A stretch of DNA of 33,016 nt from an uncultured Prevotella sp. (GTDB taxonomy: Bacteria; Bacteroidota; Bacteroidia; Bacteroidales; Bacteroidaceae), in assembly GCA_934217675.1 (NCBI GenBank), contig CAKQCV010000025.1:1-33016 (forward strand). The letters run 5' to 3'. The notes below the pieces were generated by a model. It saw nothing but the letters and a program-made list of their open reading frames with translations. It was not told the DNA's origin and made no database searches. A program made the position numbers and the translations under genes. This document shows, piece by piece, positions 25,225 to 32,677 of the stretch. Position 1 is the stretch's first letter; the number at the start of each line of letters is the position of its first letter.

Positions 25225-26103
25225 ATGAAAAAATATTTTGCAGACTCTGAACTGATAATAAATGAAGATGGAAGTATTTTCCACCTTCATGTGAAACCTG
25301 AGAATTTAGCAGATAATGTAATTTTAGTAGGTGACCCTGGTAGAGTTGCATTAGTAGCATCTCATTTTGAAACAACAGAATGTGATATAGAAAGCAGAGA
25401 ATTCCATACTATAACAGGTAAATATAAAGGGAAAAGAATTACTGTAACTTCTACAGGTATCGGATGTGATAATATAGACATTGTTATGAATGAACTTGAT
25501 GCTCTTGCAAATATAAATTTCAAAACAAGAGAAGAAAATCAAAATTTCAGACAATTAAGAATTGTACGTATAGGCACATGTGGAGGTTTACAGCCATACA
25601 CGCCAACCGGAACATTCATATGTTCACAAAAATCAATTGGTTTTGATGGGTTACTCAATTTCTATGCTGGCAGAAATGCCGTGTGTGATTTGCCTATGGA
25701 GCGTGCATTTCTAAATCACATGGGATGGAGTGGCAACATGTGTGCCCCTGCTCCATACGTAATTGCTGCAGATAAAGAATTAGTTGATAAAATTGCAGGT
25801 AATGATATGGTACGCGGAGTGACAATTGCTTGTGGAGGCTTTTTTGGACCACAAGGACGACAGTTACGAATTCCACTTGCGGACCCCAATCAAAATGAGA
25901 AAATAGAAACTTTTGAATATAATGGGCAAAAAATAACAAACTTTGAGATGGAAAGCTCTGCACTTGCAGGCTTATCATGCCTCATGGGACATAAAGCAAC
26001 AACAGTATGCATGGTCATAGCAAACCGATGGGCAAAAAAAGCTAATACAGGATATAAGGACCATATTGACAGTTTAATAAAAACTGTACTTGAAAGAATA
26101 TAA
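25225..26103 (+). CDS. udp: Nucleoside phosphorylase, uridine phosphorylase type
   Basis: 292 residues of the PNP/UDP phosphorylase family 1. The phosphate-binding GDPGRVALVA motif, ITVTSTGIGCDN, IVRIGTCGGLQ and the active-site NFEMESSALAGL (Glu-Met-Glu) are all visible. It cleaves nucleosides with phosphate to a free base and ribose-1-phosphate for salvage. The spacing and motifs fit the uridine phosphorylase branch better than purine nucleoside phosphorylase, but base specificity cannot be fixed by eye. It lies 23 nt after the PD40-type gene, probably in one operon with it. Confidence 0.88.
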   Translation: MKKYFADSELIINEDGSIFHLHVKPENLADNVILVGDPGRVALVASHFETTECDIESREFHTITGKYKGKRITVTSTGIGCDNIDIVMNELDALANINFKTREENQNFRQLRIVRIGTCGGLQPYTPTGTFICSQKSIGFDGLLNFYAGRNAVCDLPMERAFLNHMGWSGNMCAPAPYVIAADKELVDKIAGNDMVRGVTIACGGFFGPQGRQLRIPLADPNQNEKIETFEYNGQKITNFEMESSALAGLSCLMGHKATTVCMVIANRWAKKANTGYKDHIDSLIKTVLERI

Positions 26104-26111
26104 AATATTAC

Positions 26112-26165
26112 ACAGAGTGGGCATGAACGAAAAAGAAATTTGTCAAATAGTTCTGTCCACTCTGT
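26112..26165 (+). promoter_or_regulatory. Intercistronic hairpin between udp and mltG
   Basis: ACAGAGTGG (26112-26120) pairs perfectly with CCACTCTGT (26157-26165), with an inner GAAC/GTTC stem (26125-26128 / 26150-26153). No T-run follows, so it may be an RNA-processing or stabilising hairpin rather than a terminator. Confidence 0.55.
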
Positions 26166-26181
26166 AAAATTATTATACATT

Positions 26182-27213
26182 ATGAAAGAAAAGATAAAAT
26201 TGCAAAGAAAATATCTTTATTTAGCATACGGAAGTTTTATAATAATGGCAGCGCTTTGCTATTATTACATGTTTTCAGCAATATCCACAAAAGGAACCTG
26301 TCAATATATATATATTGACAATGATGACAATATAGACTCTGTTTACAACAAACTTGCTAAAATTTCCAATACACATGGAATGGTCGCTTTCCGTACTCTT
26401 GCAAGATGTTCGTCATACAAAAACAAAATTCAGTCTGGTAGATATGAGATAACGCCAACAAATGGAGCATTTACTGTATTCAGAAAGATGAAAAGTGGGA
26501 TGCAAGCTCCCATTAATCTAACAATTCCTTCAGTAAGAACATTAGATAAACTTGCGATAGCAGTTTCATCAAAAATGATGTTCAGTAAAGATGAGTTGCT
26601 CAATGCTCTTGAAGATGAAAAGACATGTAAGAAATACGGATATACCCCACAAACAATCAGCTGTATGTTCATACCGAATACATACGACCTATATTGGAAT
26701 ATTCCTGTCAAAAAATTTCTTGACAGGATGTATGATGAGAGTAAGAAATTTTGGACATTTGAAAGAAAGAATAAAACTAAAGCTATGGGACTGTCGCCAG
26801 AACAAGTAATAACACTTGCAAGTATTGTTGACGAAGAAACGGCAAACGATAATGAGAAGCCTATGATTGCAGGCATGTACTACAATCGTTTAAAGGAAAA
26901 TATGCCTTTGCAAGCAGATCCAACCATAAAATATGCGCTTAAGCAATTTAACCTAAAACGAATATACAATAACATGCTTACAATAAATAGTCCATATAAT
27001 ACATACAAAAATATAGGACTGCCACCAGGTCCTATCCGCATACCGACAGTAAAAGGTATTGATGCTGTTCTTAACTATGTGCACCATAATTATTTATATA
27101 TGTGTGCGAAAGAAGATTTTAGCGGAACACACAACTTTGCAAGAACATATGAGGAACACCTACAAAATGCAGCTAAATATACAAAAGCATTAAATGACAG
27201 AGGTATAAATTAA
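26182..27213 (+). CDS. mltG: Endolytic murein transglycosylase
   Basis: 343 residues from the ATG at 26182; an in-frame TTG at 26140 lies inside the upstream hairpin. One membrane anchor is seen at about residues 12-34 (LYLAYGSFIIMAALCYYY), followed by a LysM-like region and the YceG domain. The catalytic part reads ASIVDEETANDNEKP, with the Glu of the EET motif as the expected catalytic residue, then AGMYYNRLKENMPLQADPTIKY and the C-terminal SPYNTYKNIGLPPGPI signature. It cuts nascent peptidoglycan strands at the inner membrane, setting glycan length. A strong terminator follows. Confidence 0.93.
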   Translation: MKEKIKLQRKYLYLAYGSFIIMAALCYYYMFSAISTKGTCQYIYIDNDDNIDSVYNKLAKISNTHGMVAFRTLARCSSYKNKIQSGRYEITPTNGAFTVFRKMKSGMQAPINLTIPSVRTLDKLAIAVSSKMMFSKDELLNALEDEKTCKKYGYTPQTISCMFIPNTYDLYWNIPVKKFLDRMYDESKKFWTFERKNKTKAMGLSPEQVITLASIVDEETANDNEKPMIAGMYYNRLKENMPLQADPTIKYALKQFNLKRIYNNMLTINSPYNTYKNIGLPPGPIRIPTVKGIDAVLNYVHHNYLYMCAKEDFSGTHNFARTYEEHLQNAAKYTKALNDRGIN

Positions 27214-27221
27214 CTTCATAA

Positions 27222-27266
27222 AAAGCCTCAGCATTCAAAAATATATAAGTTGAATGCTGAGGCTTT
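27222..27266. terminator. Bidirectional terminator between mltG and GH43
   Basis: AAAGCCTCAGCATTCAA (27222-27238) pairs perfectly over 17 bp with 27250-27266 around an 11-nt loop. ATTTTTTTT follows on the plus strand and TTTTATG on the minus strand, serving both converging genes. Confidence 0.93.
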
Positions 27267-27276
27267 ATTTTTTTCT

Positions 27277-28923
27277 TTATTTCGTTACTCTAAACCAATC
27301 TGCATCTATCCATCCTCTATTTGTCTTTCCAGCAGGTTCAAATGCCGCGAAGCCAATTTTTGCTCCTATCCATTTTCCTTCACGCATGTTAAATATTTTC
27401 CCTACTTTCGTAAATTTCTTTCCATCAAGGCTGTAAGCAAATTGACACTTACTATCATTTACGATCATTCGCATATATATATCAATATGTGTACCTGGTT
27501 GATAATCGATTTTGTCAATCTCTGTTGGTTTTAATGTTGCAAGCACTTCCACTTGTTGTGCTTTGCCTTTATCTGCATTTTTACATATAAGTTGTTGCAA
27601 CTGGAATTCATCCCCTACTCTCTTAACAACAAGAGCTGAATAATCCAATCCTTGCATTATTATACCACCACTTTGATTCTGGTCTTTAGATGTAAATCGT
27701 AATTTTGCTGTAGCAACAAACTTGTCAGCTGGTGTTTTCTGCAATAACAAGTTCGGAACTTCCCAAAGACTTTGAGCATTCTCTGAAAGCTTGTGCGTAT
27801 AAATTCGCATCGTTCCAAAAGCTGTAGGCATTCCAAATGTTTGATTATAATTAGCATGCCATTGCCATTGCATTCCTAAACTCGGTGCATTAAACTCGTC
27901 ACTCTCTGCAGGGTTTTCAATTTGTACTTTACTGGAAGTCTTAGGTTTACGGTAAGTTGTAACAGGTTCACCACAATAGTCTCCATCTTTATCTATTCCC
28001 ATAATAGGCCAATTATCTTTCCATGTAACTGGTTGCAGATGAACCACTCGTCCATAGGCCTCTTTATCTTGGAAATGAAGGAACCAGTCCTCACCAAATT
28101 TAGTATGAACCCATGCCCCTTGATGAGGACCATTAATTTTTGTCTTGCCTTGAGCAAGAACCACCTTACTCTCATAAGGTCCATATATATTCTTTGAGCG
28201 CATTGCCACCTGAAATCCTGTAGGAACTCCACCAGCCGGGAACATTACCCAATACCAACCATCGCGCTTATAAATTTTTGGTCCCTCGCAGGTACGACTT
28301 TCCTTACCGTTTCCATCGTATATGATAACAGGATTTCCGATTGCTTTTGTACCATCTGCAGAAAGTTCTCTCACACAAATGATTGAAGCAAAACGTGAAC
28401 GGCTATTGGCAAATGCATTTACTAAATAACAGCGACCGTCTTCATCCCATAATGGTGTGGTATCAATAATTCCTTTTCCAGGAATTACGCAAAGAGGTTT
28501 TGACCATTCTCCAGCAGGATCTTTGGTTTTAACCATAAATACTCCATAATCAGGATCTCCCCAATAAATATAGAATTCACCATTATGATAACGTATTGAT
28601 GGCGCCCAAATGCCATTACCATGAGATGGTTTATCAAAAACTGATTTGGGATCAAGTTCTTTTACAGCATGACCAATTATTTCCCAATTAACCATGTCTT
28701 TCGAATGAAGTATCGGAAGTCCTGGGATACAATTAAAAGAACTTGCCGTAAGATAATAGTCTTCACCAACGGCACAAGCATCAGGATCACTGTAATCAGC
28801 ATTTATCACAGGATTAGTATAAGTTCCATTACCATTATCCGGGCACCATACTTGCGATCTGTATTGTGCTGAGACAACCAAAGGCAAAGCAACCAATGTT
28901 GCTATCAATAATTTCTTTTTCAT
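27277..28923 (-). CDS. Secreted GH43 glycoside hydrolase (subfamily 12-like)
   Basis: 548 residues. Signal peptide at residues 1-19 (MKKKLLIATLVALPLVVSA). The five-bladed GH43 propeller shows its three acids: D46 in DYSDPDAC (base), D154 in GIIDTTPLWDEDG (pKa modulator) and E213 in TCEGPKIY (acid). From about residue 335 a beta-sandwich domain follows (ESDEFNAPSLGMQWQWHA to the GWIDADWFRV end), as in subfamily 12 xylosidase/arabinofuranosidase enzymes. It would remove arabinose or xylose from plant polysaccharide side chains, in the periplasm or at the surface. It starts 32 nt after the ATP-grasp gene, so the two are likely cotranscribed, an unusual pairing. Confidence 0.93.
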   Translation of the reverse strand: MKKKLLIATLVALPLVVSAQYRSQVWCPDNGNGTYTNPVINADYSDPDACAVGEDYYLTASSFNCIPGLPILHSKDMVNWEIIGHAVKELDPKSVFDKPSHGNGIWAPSIRYHNGEFYIYWGDPDYGVFMVKTKDPAGEWSKPLCVIPGKGIIDTTPLWDEDGRCYLVNAFANSRSRFASIICVRELSADGTKAIGNPVIIYDGNGKESRTCEGPKIYKRDGWYWVMFPAGGVPTGFQVAMRSKNIYGPYESKVVLAQGKTKINGPHQGAWVHTKFGEDWFLHFQDKEAYGRVVHLQPVTWKDNWPIMGIDKDGDYCGEPVTTYRKPKTSSKVQIENPAESDEFNAPSLGMQWQWHANYNQTFGMPTAFGTMRIYTHKLSENAQSLWEVPNLLLQKTPADKFVATAKLRFTSKDQNQSGGIIMQGLDYSALVVKRVGDEFQLQQLICKNADKGKAQQVEVLATLKPTEIDKIDYQPGTHIDIYMRMIVNDSKCQFAYSLDGKKFTKVGKIFNMREGKWIGAKIGFAAFEPAGKTNRGWIDADWFRVTK

Positions 28924-28955
28924 TTATATGTCATTAAATTAATACATTTTAATAT

Positions 28956-30041
28956 TTAATTGTAGATTACATCCACAAATTTACCCTCTATACGTTCAAT
29001 TCGAAACTGATAATTAACGTCGTGTGTAATTGACATCATACTTGCATAGTCAAATTTCTTTTTGGAAAGAGCAAGAGCAACGTGTCCCATTGTTCGTCTT
29101 AAATTTATTTCCACACATGGGTGTAGAAGAAGTTTGCCAGACAGCACATCTGCTACAGCCATCATATCAATGCCAAAAGGACCAACATATTTACCACGAA
29201 ACAAAGATGGCATAATAATTTTTATACGTTCAACAAGTTCATCAACCATATCAATGTCAACATACCTTGCAAGCCGAAACCTTTTTTCTTCTTCACTGGC
29301 AATAATATTTCCTGAATATTTTCCGTTTACAGTATGAAATACAGAAATACCAAGATAATCAACTCTACCACTATTGTCGATTTGAAATTCCAATGCAAAA
29401 TCTGTAACCTTATTATAATGCGGTTCTATCATAACATATCCCTGTTTAAGGAGTATCTTCTCTATCCAAAAACGTTTTGCTTCATCACAACTTCCATTTA
29501 CATAACGTATTCCTCTACCAGAAGAACTCCATGGAGCCTTCACGACAATACATTTGTACTTTTTTATATAGCTGTCAACTTCTTGAATGTTATTACATCT
29601 GAATGCCTCACCACAAGTAACTTTCTCCAATCCGCAGCGTAACTTTGGTAAAATATCTGCTGTATGCTCTCTTCCTGAAAGTCTCCTTATTTCATTTAAT
29701 TCATCTTGTGATGGGAATACTCTTTCCTGCAATCCTTTATTTTGCAGTTCCTCTGCCAAATGAATATCCCATCCCCATGGCAGCACGCAATCTATCGGCA
29801 GTGATTTTAAATCTTCATTTTCAACAAACAACACATCACTCATAAGATGTTTAAATGGCGATGATGCTTTAATGGCAAATTTTATATCATCAACCAAAAT
29901 ACAGTCTCCGTCATTTGCCCAAAACGCAGGTAAAAAGCCAAGATTCATTCTCAGTTCTTTAGCAACATGTGGCACCATTATATGCGGCTTGTCATAAGCA
30001 AGCGCAATATCATGCTCAGGATTGAATATATGTAAATTCAC
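28956..30041 (-). CDS. Uncharacterised ATP-grasp-like protein
   Basis: 361 residues, no signal peptide. It begins MNLHIFNPEHDIALA. The C-terminal half has ATP-grasp features: CIVVKAPWSSSGRGIRYV (K168, glycine-rich SSSGRG 172-177), a hinge Glu in VMIEPHYNKVTDFALEF (E206), GPFGIDMMAV (D291) and a metal-binding end PCVEINLRRTMGHVAL (E311, N313). ATP-grasp enzymes ligate a carboxylate to an amine or thiol through an acyl-phosphate. The N-terminal 140 residues match nothing I know. Relatives probably exist across Bacteroidales as hypothetical proteins. It shares a transcript with GH43 and diverges from mnmE. Confidence 0.82.
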   Translation of the reverse strand: MNLHIFNPEHDIALAYDKPHIMVPHVAKELRMNLGFLPAFWANDGDCILVDDIKFAIKASSPFKHLMSDVLFVENEDLKSLPIDCVLPWGWDIHLAEELQNKGLQERVFPSQDELNEIRRLSGREHTADILPKLRCGLEKVTCGEAFRCNNIQEVDSYIKKYKCIVVKAPWSSSGRGIRYVNGSCDEAKRFWIEKILLKQGYVMIEPHYNKVTDFALEFQIDNSGRVDYLGISVFHTVNGKYSGNIIASEEEKRFRLARYVDIDMVDELVERIKIIMPSLFRGKYVGPFGIDMMAVADVLSGKLLLHPCVEINLRRTMGHVALALSKKKFDYASMMSITHDVNYQFRIERIEGKFVDVIYN

Positions 30042-30068
30042 TTTTATATCTTTTTATCTACTCTATAG

Positions 30069-30097
30069 TATACTGTAAAGTTATACTAAACAGTATA
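30069..30097. promoter_or_regulatory. Inverted repeat in the ATP-grasp leader (possible operator or hairpin)
   Basis: TATACTGT (30069-30076) and ACAGTATA (30090-30097) are perfect inverted 8-mers separated by 13 nt, lying between the ATP-grasp -7 element and its ATG. It could be a repressor site or an mRNA hairpin. Confidence 0.4.
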
Positions 30098-30119
30098 AAC
30101 ATATAATATTTATTCTGTG

Positions 30120-30127
30120 CAAATTTA
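30120..30127 (-). promoter_or_regulatory. -7 element upstream of the ATP-grasp - GH43 transcript
   Basis: TAAATTTG on the minus strand is an exact TAnnTTTG match, about 80 nt before the ATG at 30041. No TTTG -33 element is visible at 19-20 nt. Confidence 0.45.
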
Positions 30128-30140
30128 AATAAAAAAAGTG

Positions 30141-30148
30141 TATATTTG
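30141..30148 (+). promoter_or_regulatory. -7 element of the mnmE promoter
   Basis: TATATTTG is an exact TAnnTTTG match ending 18 nt before the mnmE ATG at 30167. TGTG (30116-30119) is a one-base-off -33 candidate 21 nt upstream. Confidence 0.55.
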
Positions 30149-30166
30149 CAGTAAAATAACAAAAAA

Positions 30167-31591
30167 ATGAATAACAAGAATACAATTTGTGCAATCGCAA
30201 CAGCAATAGGAGGAGCATTAGGAATAATAAGGATATCAGGAAATGATTCTATTGAGATAACTGATAAGATATTCCAGCCGATAGGCAAAGACAAAAGAAC
30301 TTTATCAGAAAGAGAACCATATACAATTACATTTGGAAGAATTATAGACAAAAGCAAAAATAATGAAGTAATAGATGAAGTTCTGGTCAGTATATTCCAC
30401 GCACCCCATTCTTACACTGGTGAAAACTCTGTAGAGATATCATGCCATGGTTCTTCCTATATACTTGAGCGTATTATGCAAATGCTTATTGATAACGGTT
30501 GCAGCGCTGCAGGTCCTGGAGAATACACACAAAGAGCATTTCTCAACGGTAAGATGGATTTGTCACAGGCGGAAGCCGTAGCTGATTTAATTGCGTCTCG
30601 TTCAGAATCTTCACATCGTATAGCTATGAATCAAATGAAGGGAGCATTCAGCAAAGAACTTACAACACTTCGCGACAAGCTACTTCACCTAACATCGCTG
30701 ATGGAGCTGGAATTAGATTTTTCAGACCATGAAGAGTTGGAATTTGCAGACCGCACAGAACTTGTCAACGTTGCACAAAGGATAAAAGAAGTTATAAACG
30801 AACTCATTAAATCCTTTAAAGTAGGAAATGTAATAAAAAATGGAGTTCCAGTTGCTATTGTAGGTGAAACGAATGCAGGAAAATCTACACTGCTCAACAA
30901 GCTTGTAGGAGAAGAAAAAGCCATCGTAAGTGATATACATGGAACAACACGTGATATTATAGAAGACACCGTAAATATCAACAGCATTACCTTCCGCTTT
31001 ATTGACACTGCAGGAATACGCGATACAACAGACAAAATCGAGACCATAGGTATACAACGTACAATGAAGAAAATCTGCCAAGCAGAAATCGTAATGCTTA
31101 TCATTGATTCAATATATGCAAAAGAACAATATAATGAGCTTGCACCAAAAATTTTACCATTGTGTAAAGACAAGAATCTCATTATTGCATATAATAAATC
31201 TGACCTCATTCCATCTGAAACAAACAGTATAAAAGACATACCATATAAAGACATTTACAATCATTTTGCATCATTTAATACCATAAGAATATCTGCTAAG
31301 ACAGGTGAAGGTATTGAAGAATTGCGCAACATGTTGTATAAGCTATCATCAGTAAATTCTGCTTCAACAAATGGTGTAATAGTAAGCAACATACGTCATA
31401 TAAATATTTTGCAATTATCTCTTGACGACATTTCGAGAGTAATAGATGGTTTTACTTCCAATTTGCCGTCAGATTTAGTTAGCCAAGATCTTCGCAGTTG
31501 TATCTATCACCTCGGAGAAATTACAGGTGGTGAAATTCAAACTGATGAAGTGCTTGGAAATATATTTAGCCACTTCTGCATCGGAAAATGA
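30167..31591 (+). CDS. mnmE: tRNA uridine-5-carboxymethylaminomethyl modification GTPase
   Basis: 474 residues, full length. The N-terminal tetrahydrofolate-binding domain (CAIATAIGGALGIIRISG ... HAPHSYTGENSVEISCHG) is followed by a helical domain and a G domain inserted within it: G1 GETNAGKS (233-240), G2 GTTRD, G3 DTAG (280-283), G4 NKSD, with the usual DIHGTTRDIIED switch. The C-terminus is FCIGK, carrying the catalytic Cys. With MnmG it modifies the wobble uridine of certain tRNAs. Its 3' end is a known integration site for genomic islands in other bacteria, and accessory DNA starts here right after it. Confidence 0.97.
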   Translation: MNNKNTICAIATAIGGALGIIRISGNDSIEITDKIFQPIGKDKRTLSEREPYTITFGRIIDKSKNNEVIDEVLVSIFHAPHSYTGENSVEISCHGSSYILERIMQMLIDNGCSAAGPGEYTQRAFLNGKMDLSQAEAVADLIASRSESSHRIAMNQMKGAFSKELTTLRDKLLHLTSLMELELDFSDHEELEFADRTELVNVAQRIKEVINELIKSFKVGNVIKNGVPVAIVGETNAGKSTLLNKLVGEEKAIVSDIHGTTRDIIEDTVNINSITFRFIDTAGIRDTTDKIETIGIQRTMKKICQAEIVMLIIDSIYAKEQYNELAPKILPLCKDKNLIIAYNKSDLIPSETNSIKDIPYKDIYNHFASFNTIRISAKTGEGIEELRNMLYKLSSVNSASTNGVIVSNIRHINILQLSLDDISRVIDGFTSNLPSDLVSQDLRSCIYHLGEITGGEIQTDEVLGNIFSHFCIGK

Positions 31592-31633
31592 TTGTCGATT
31601 ACTAACTCTCAACAAATCTCACATTCTATAGTT

Positions 31634-31660
31634 AAAGCGCTCACACCGAGCGCTTTTCTT
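31634..31660 (+). terminator. Terminator of mnmE
   Basis: AAAGCGCTC (31634-31642) pairs perfectly with GAGCGCTTT (31648-31656) around ACACC, followed by TCTT. It sits 42 nt after the mnmE stop. Confidence 0.8.
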
Positions 31661-31665
31661 GTTTG

Positions 31666-31702
31666 CGGTCACTATCGATAGAAATCGATAGTGACCGTTT
31701 TT
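31666..31702 (+). terminator. Second, stronger hairpin with T-run after mnmE
   Basis: CGGTCACTATCGAT (31666-31679) pairs over 14 bp with ATCGATAGTGACCG (31684-31697) around an AGAA loop, followed by TTTTT (31698-31702). It stands only 10 nt after the mnmE terminator. It may be a reserve terminator or the edge structure of the accessory DNA. Confidence 0.72.
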
Positions 31703-31704
31703 GC

Positions 31705-31830
31705 GTCTATTTTCGTACCGCACGGGAAAAGCGAAGCTCTGAGCGTTGGCAAGGTGATGGAGAAATTTCACAATGGTGCGCTATCATTCACGATAGTTCC
31801 CTTATCAAGATGCCTGACGTGGAGAAGTAA
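31705..31830 (+). pseudogene. Fragment of a C-terminal coding region of unknown family
   Basis: An open frame with no start codon, VYFRTAREKRSSERWQGD continuing to IHDSSLIKMPDVEK and a TAA at 31828. The residue composition is protein-like and the GC content is raised, but the sequence upstream of 31705 is the terminator hairpin, so only a tail of about 41 residues remains. It looks like the 3' end of a mobile-element gene that has lost its front. I do not recognise the family. The rest of this 302-nt gap (31592-31893) contains the two terminators and a short region leading into the ATPase. Confidence 0.4.
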
Positions 31831-31893
31831 CAACTGGTTTAACGAAACAAATTGAAAACATGACCGTATTTAATAGCAGCCATCTCGGCTGAA

Positions 31894-32418
31894 GTGGAAT
31901 ATCGCAACCGAGAATTTGTGATGAGCGATGAACTCAACAAACAAGTCTGCAGTGTGGCCTATTGGCTTTGTGGCATGTCCGGAAAGAACAGTCTGTTGCT
32001 TGCGGGTGGTTGTGGCAATGGCAAGACCACATTTGTCTATGCCATGCAGAACCTCATCAATCATTTGGGAATCAAGAATCAAGTGACAGGTCTGAATTTC
32101 GGCATCAGCCTCTACAATGCAAAAGAACTTGCCAACATCTGTAAAGCGCATCCGAAAGATTGGCGATCACTTATGGACAAAGACATCCTGGCAATAGACG
32201 ACCTTGGCACCGAGCCACGCGAAATCATCGAATACGGCAATGTGCTCAGTCCCATCATCGACCTCATCTCCTACCGCTACGAGCATCAGTTGTCGACCAT
32301 CATCACATCCAACCTCACACCACAACAAATCTCAGAGGTATATGGTAAGCGCATTAGCGACCGATTGAAAGAAACAACAGAGATTGTCCCTTTCTTGAAC
32401 AATTCATACCGAGGATAA
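31894..32418 (+). CDS. DnaC/IstB-like ATPase, probably damaged at the N-terminus
   Basis: 174 residues if read from the GTG at 31894 (ATG alternative at 31921). A Walker A motif, AGGCGNGKTT (K44), and Walker B, ILAIDDLG (about 98-105), are intact, with a later SNLTPQQISEVYGKRISDRL sensor/arginine region typical of helicase loaders. Related Bacteroidetes proteins that I recall carry about 40 more residues before the EVEYRNREF segment. Upstream, an ATG at 31860 starts MTVFNSSHLG and stops at 31890-31892, while the AAISAEVEYRNREF coding continues in another frame, as if an internal deletion joined the two. No istA-type transposase is nearby. It belongs to plasmid, phage or integrative-element replication modules rather than core DnaC. 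Confidence 0.7.
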   Translation: MEYRNREFVMSDELNKQVCSVAYWLCGMSGKNSLLLAGGCGNGKTTFVYAMQNLINHLGIKNQVTGLNFGISLYNAKELANICKAHPKDWRSLMDKDILAIDDLGTEPREIIEYGNVLSPIIDLISYRYEHQLSTIITSNLTPQQISEVYGKRISDRLKETTEIVPFLNNSYRG

Positions 32419-32485
32419 TAGGAAACAACTCAATGCTTATTCTTTGAGTCTCTCTTTCCAAGAACAATAGTTCTTCATAAATGTC

Positions 32486-32540
32486 AAGCCAATGCTCAAT
32501 GCGCTCCTCACACGGAACACACAAAGAGCATTGGCTTTTT
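32486..32540 (+). terminator. Terminator after the DnaC-like ATPase
   Basis: AAGCCAATGCTC (32486-32497) pairs perfectly with GAGCATTGGCTT (32526-32537) around a 28-nt loop, followed by TTTTT (32536-32540). Confidence 0.8.
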
Positions 32541-32550
32541 ACTTTTCCAA

Positions 32551-32666
32551 CGAGCTTGCTCGATACCGCTAAAACAACGATTTTGAAAATCGGTAAGCCT
32601 AATTACCGGTTTTCGAAACCGCTTTAGGCAGCCACTCCAAAAGGAGTTCCTATGAGGAGCAAGCTC
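32551..32666. repeat. Cluster of palindromes flanked by a 10-bp inverted repeat
   Basis: GAGCTTGCTC (32552-32561) and GAGCAAGCTC (32657-32666) are perfect inverted repeats. Between them lie hairpin-forming units: CGATTTT-G-AAAATCG (32578-32592), CGGTAA/TTACCG (32591-32608), CGGTTT/AAACCG (32607-32621), GCCTAA/TTAGGC (32597-32602 / 32624-32629) and ACTCC-AAAA-GGAGT (32634-32647). ACCGCT occurs twice (32565-32570, 32618-32623). No T-run follows, and no gene overlaps most of it. An origin, transfer origin or recombination site is possible. Confidence 0.6.
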
Positions 32667-32677
32667 TGGCAGATTTT

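Noticed and set aside
30685..31254. 189-codon antisense frame within mnmE
   Set aside because: A shadow of the mnmE coding pattern; its sequence is low-complexity Ser/Ile/Val and it has no upstream signals.
31570..31591. Attachment site with a second copy in the window
   Set aside because: The mnmE end sequence was compared with 31592-33016; only a short ATCGGTAA-like similarity at 32589-32596 was found, too weak for an att repeat.
31894..32418. IS21 element (IstB)
   Set aside because: No istA-type transposase, terminal repeats or target duplication were seen; the ATPase fits a helicase-loader type better.
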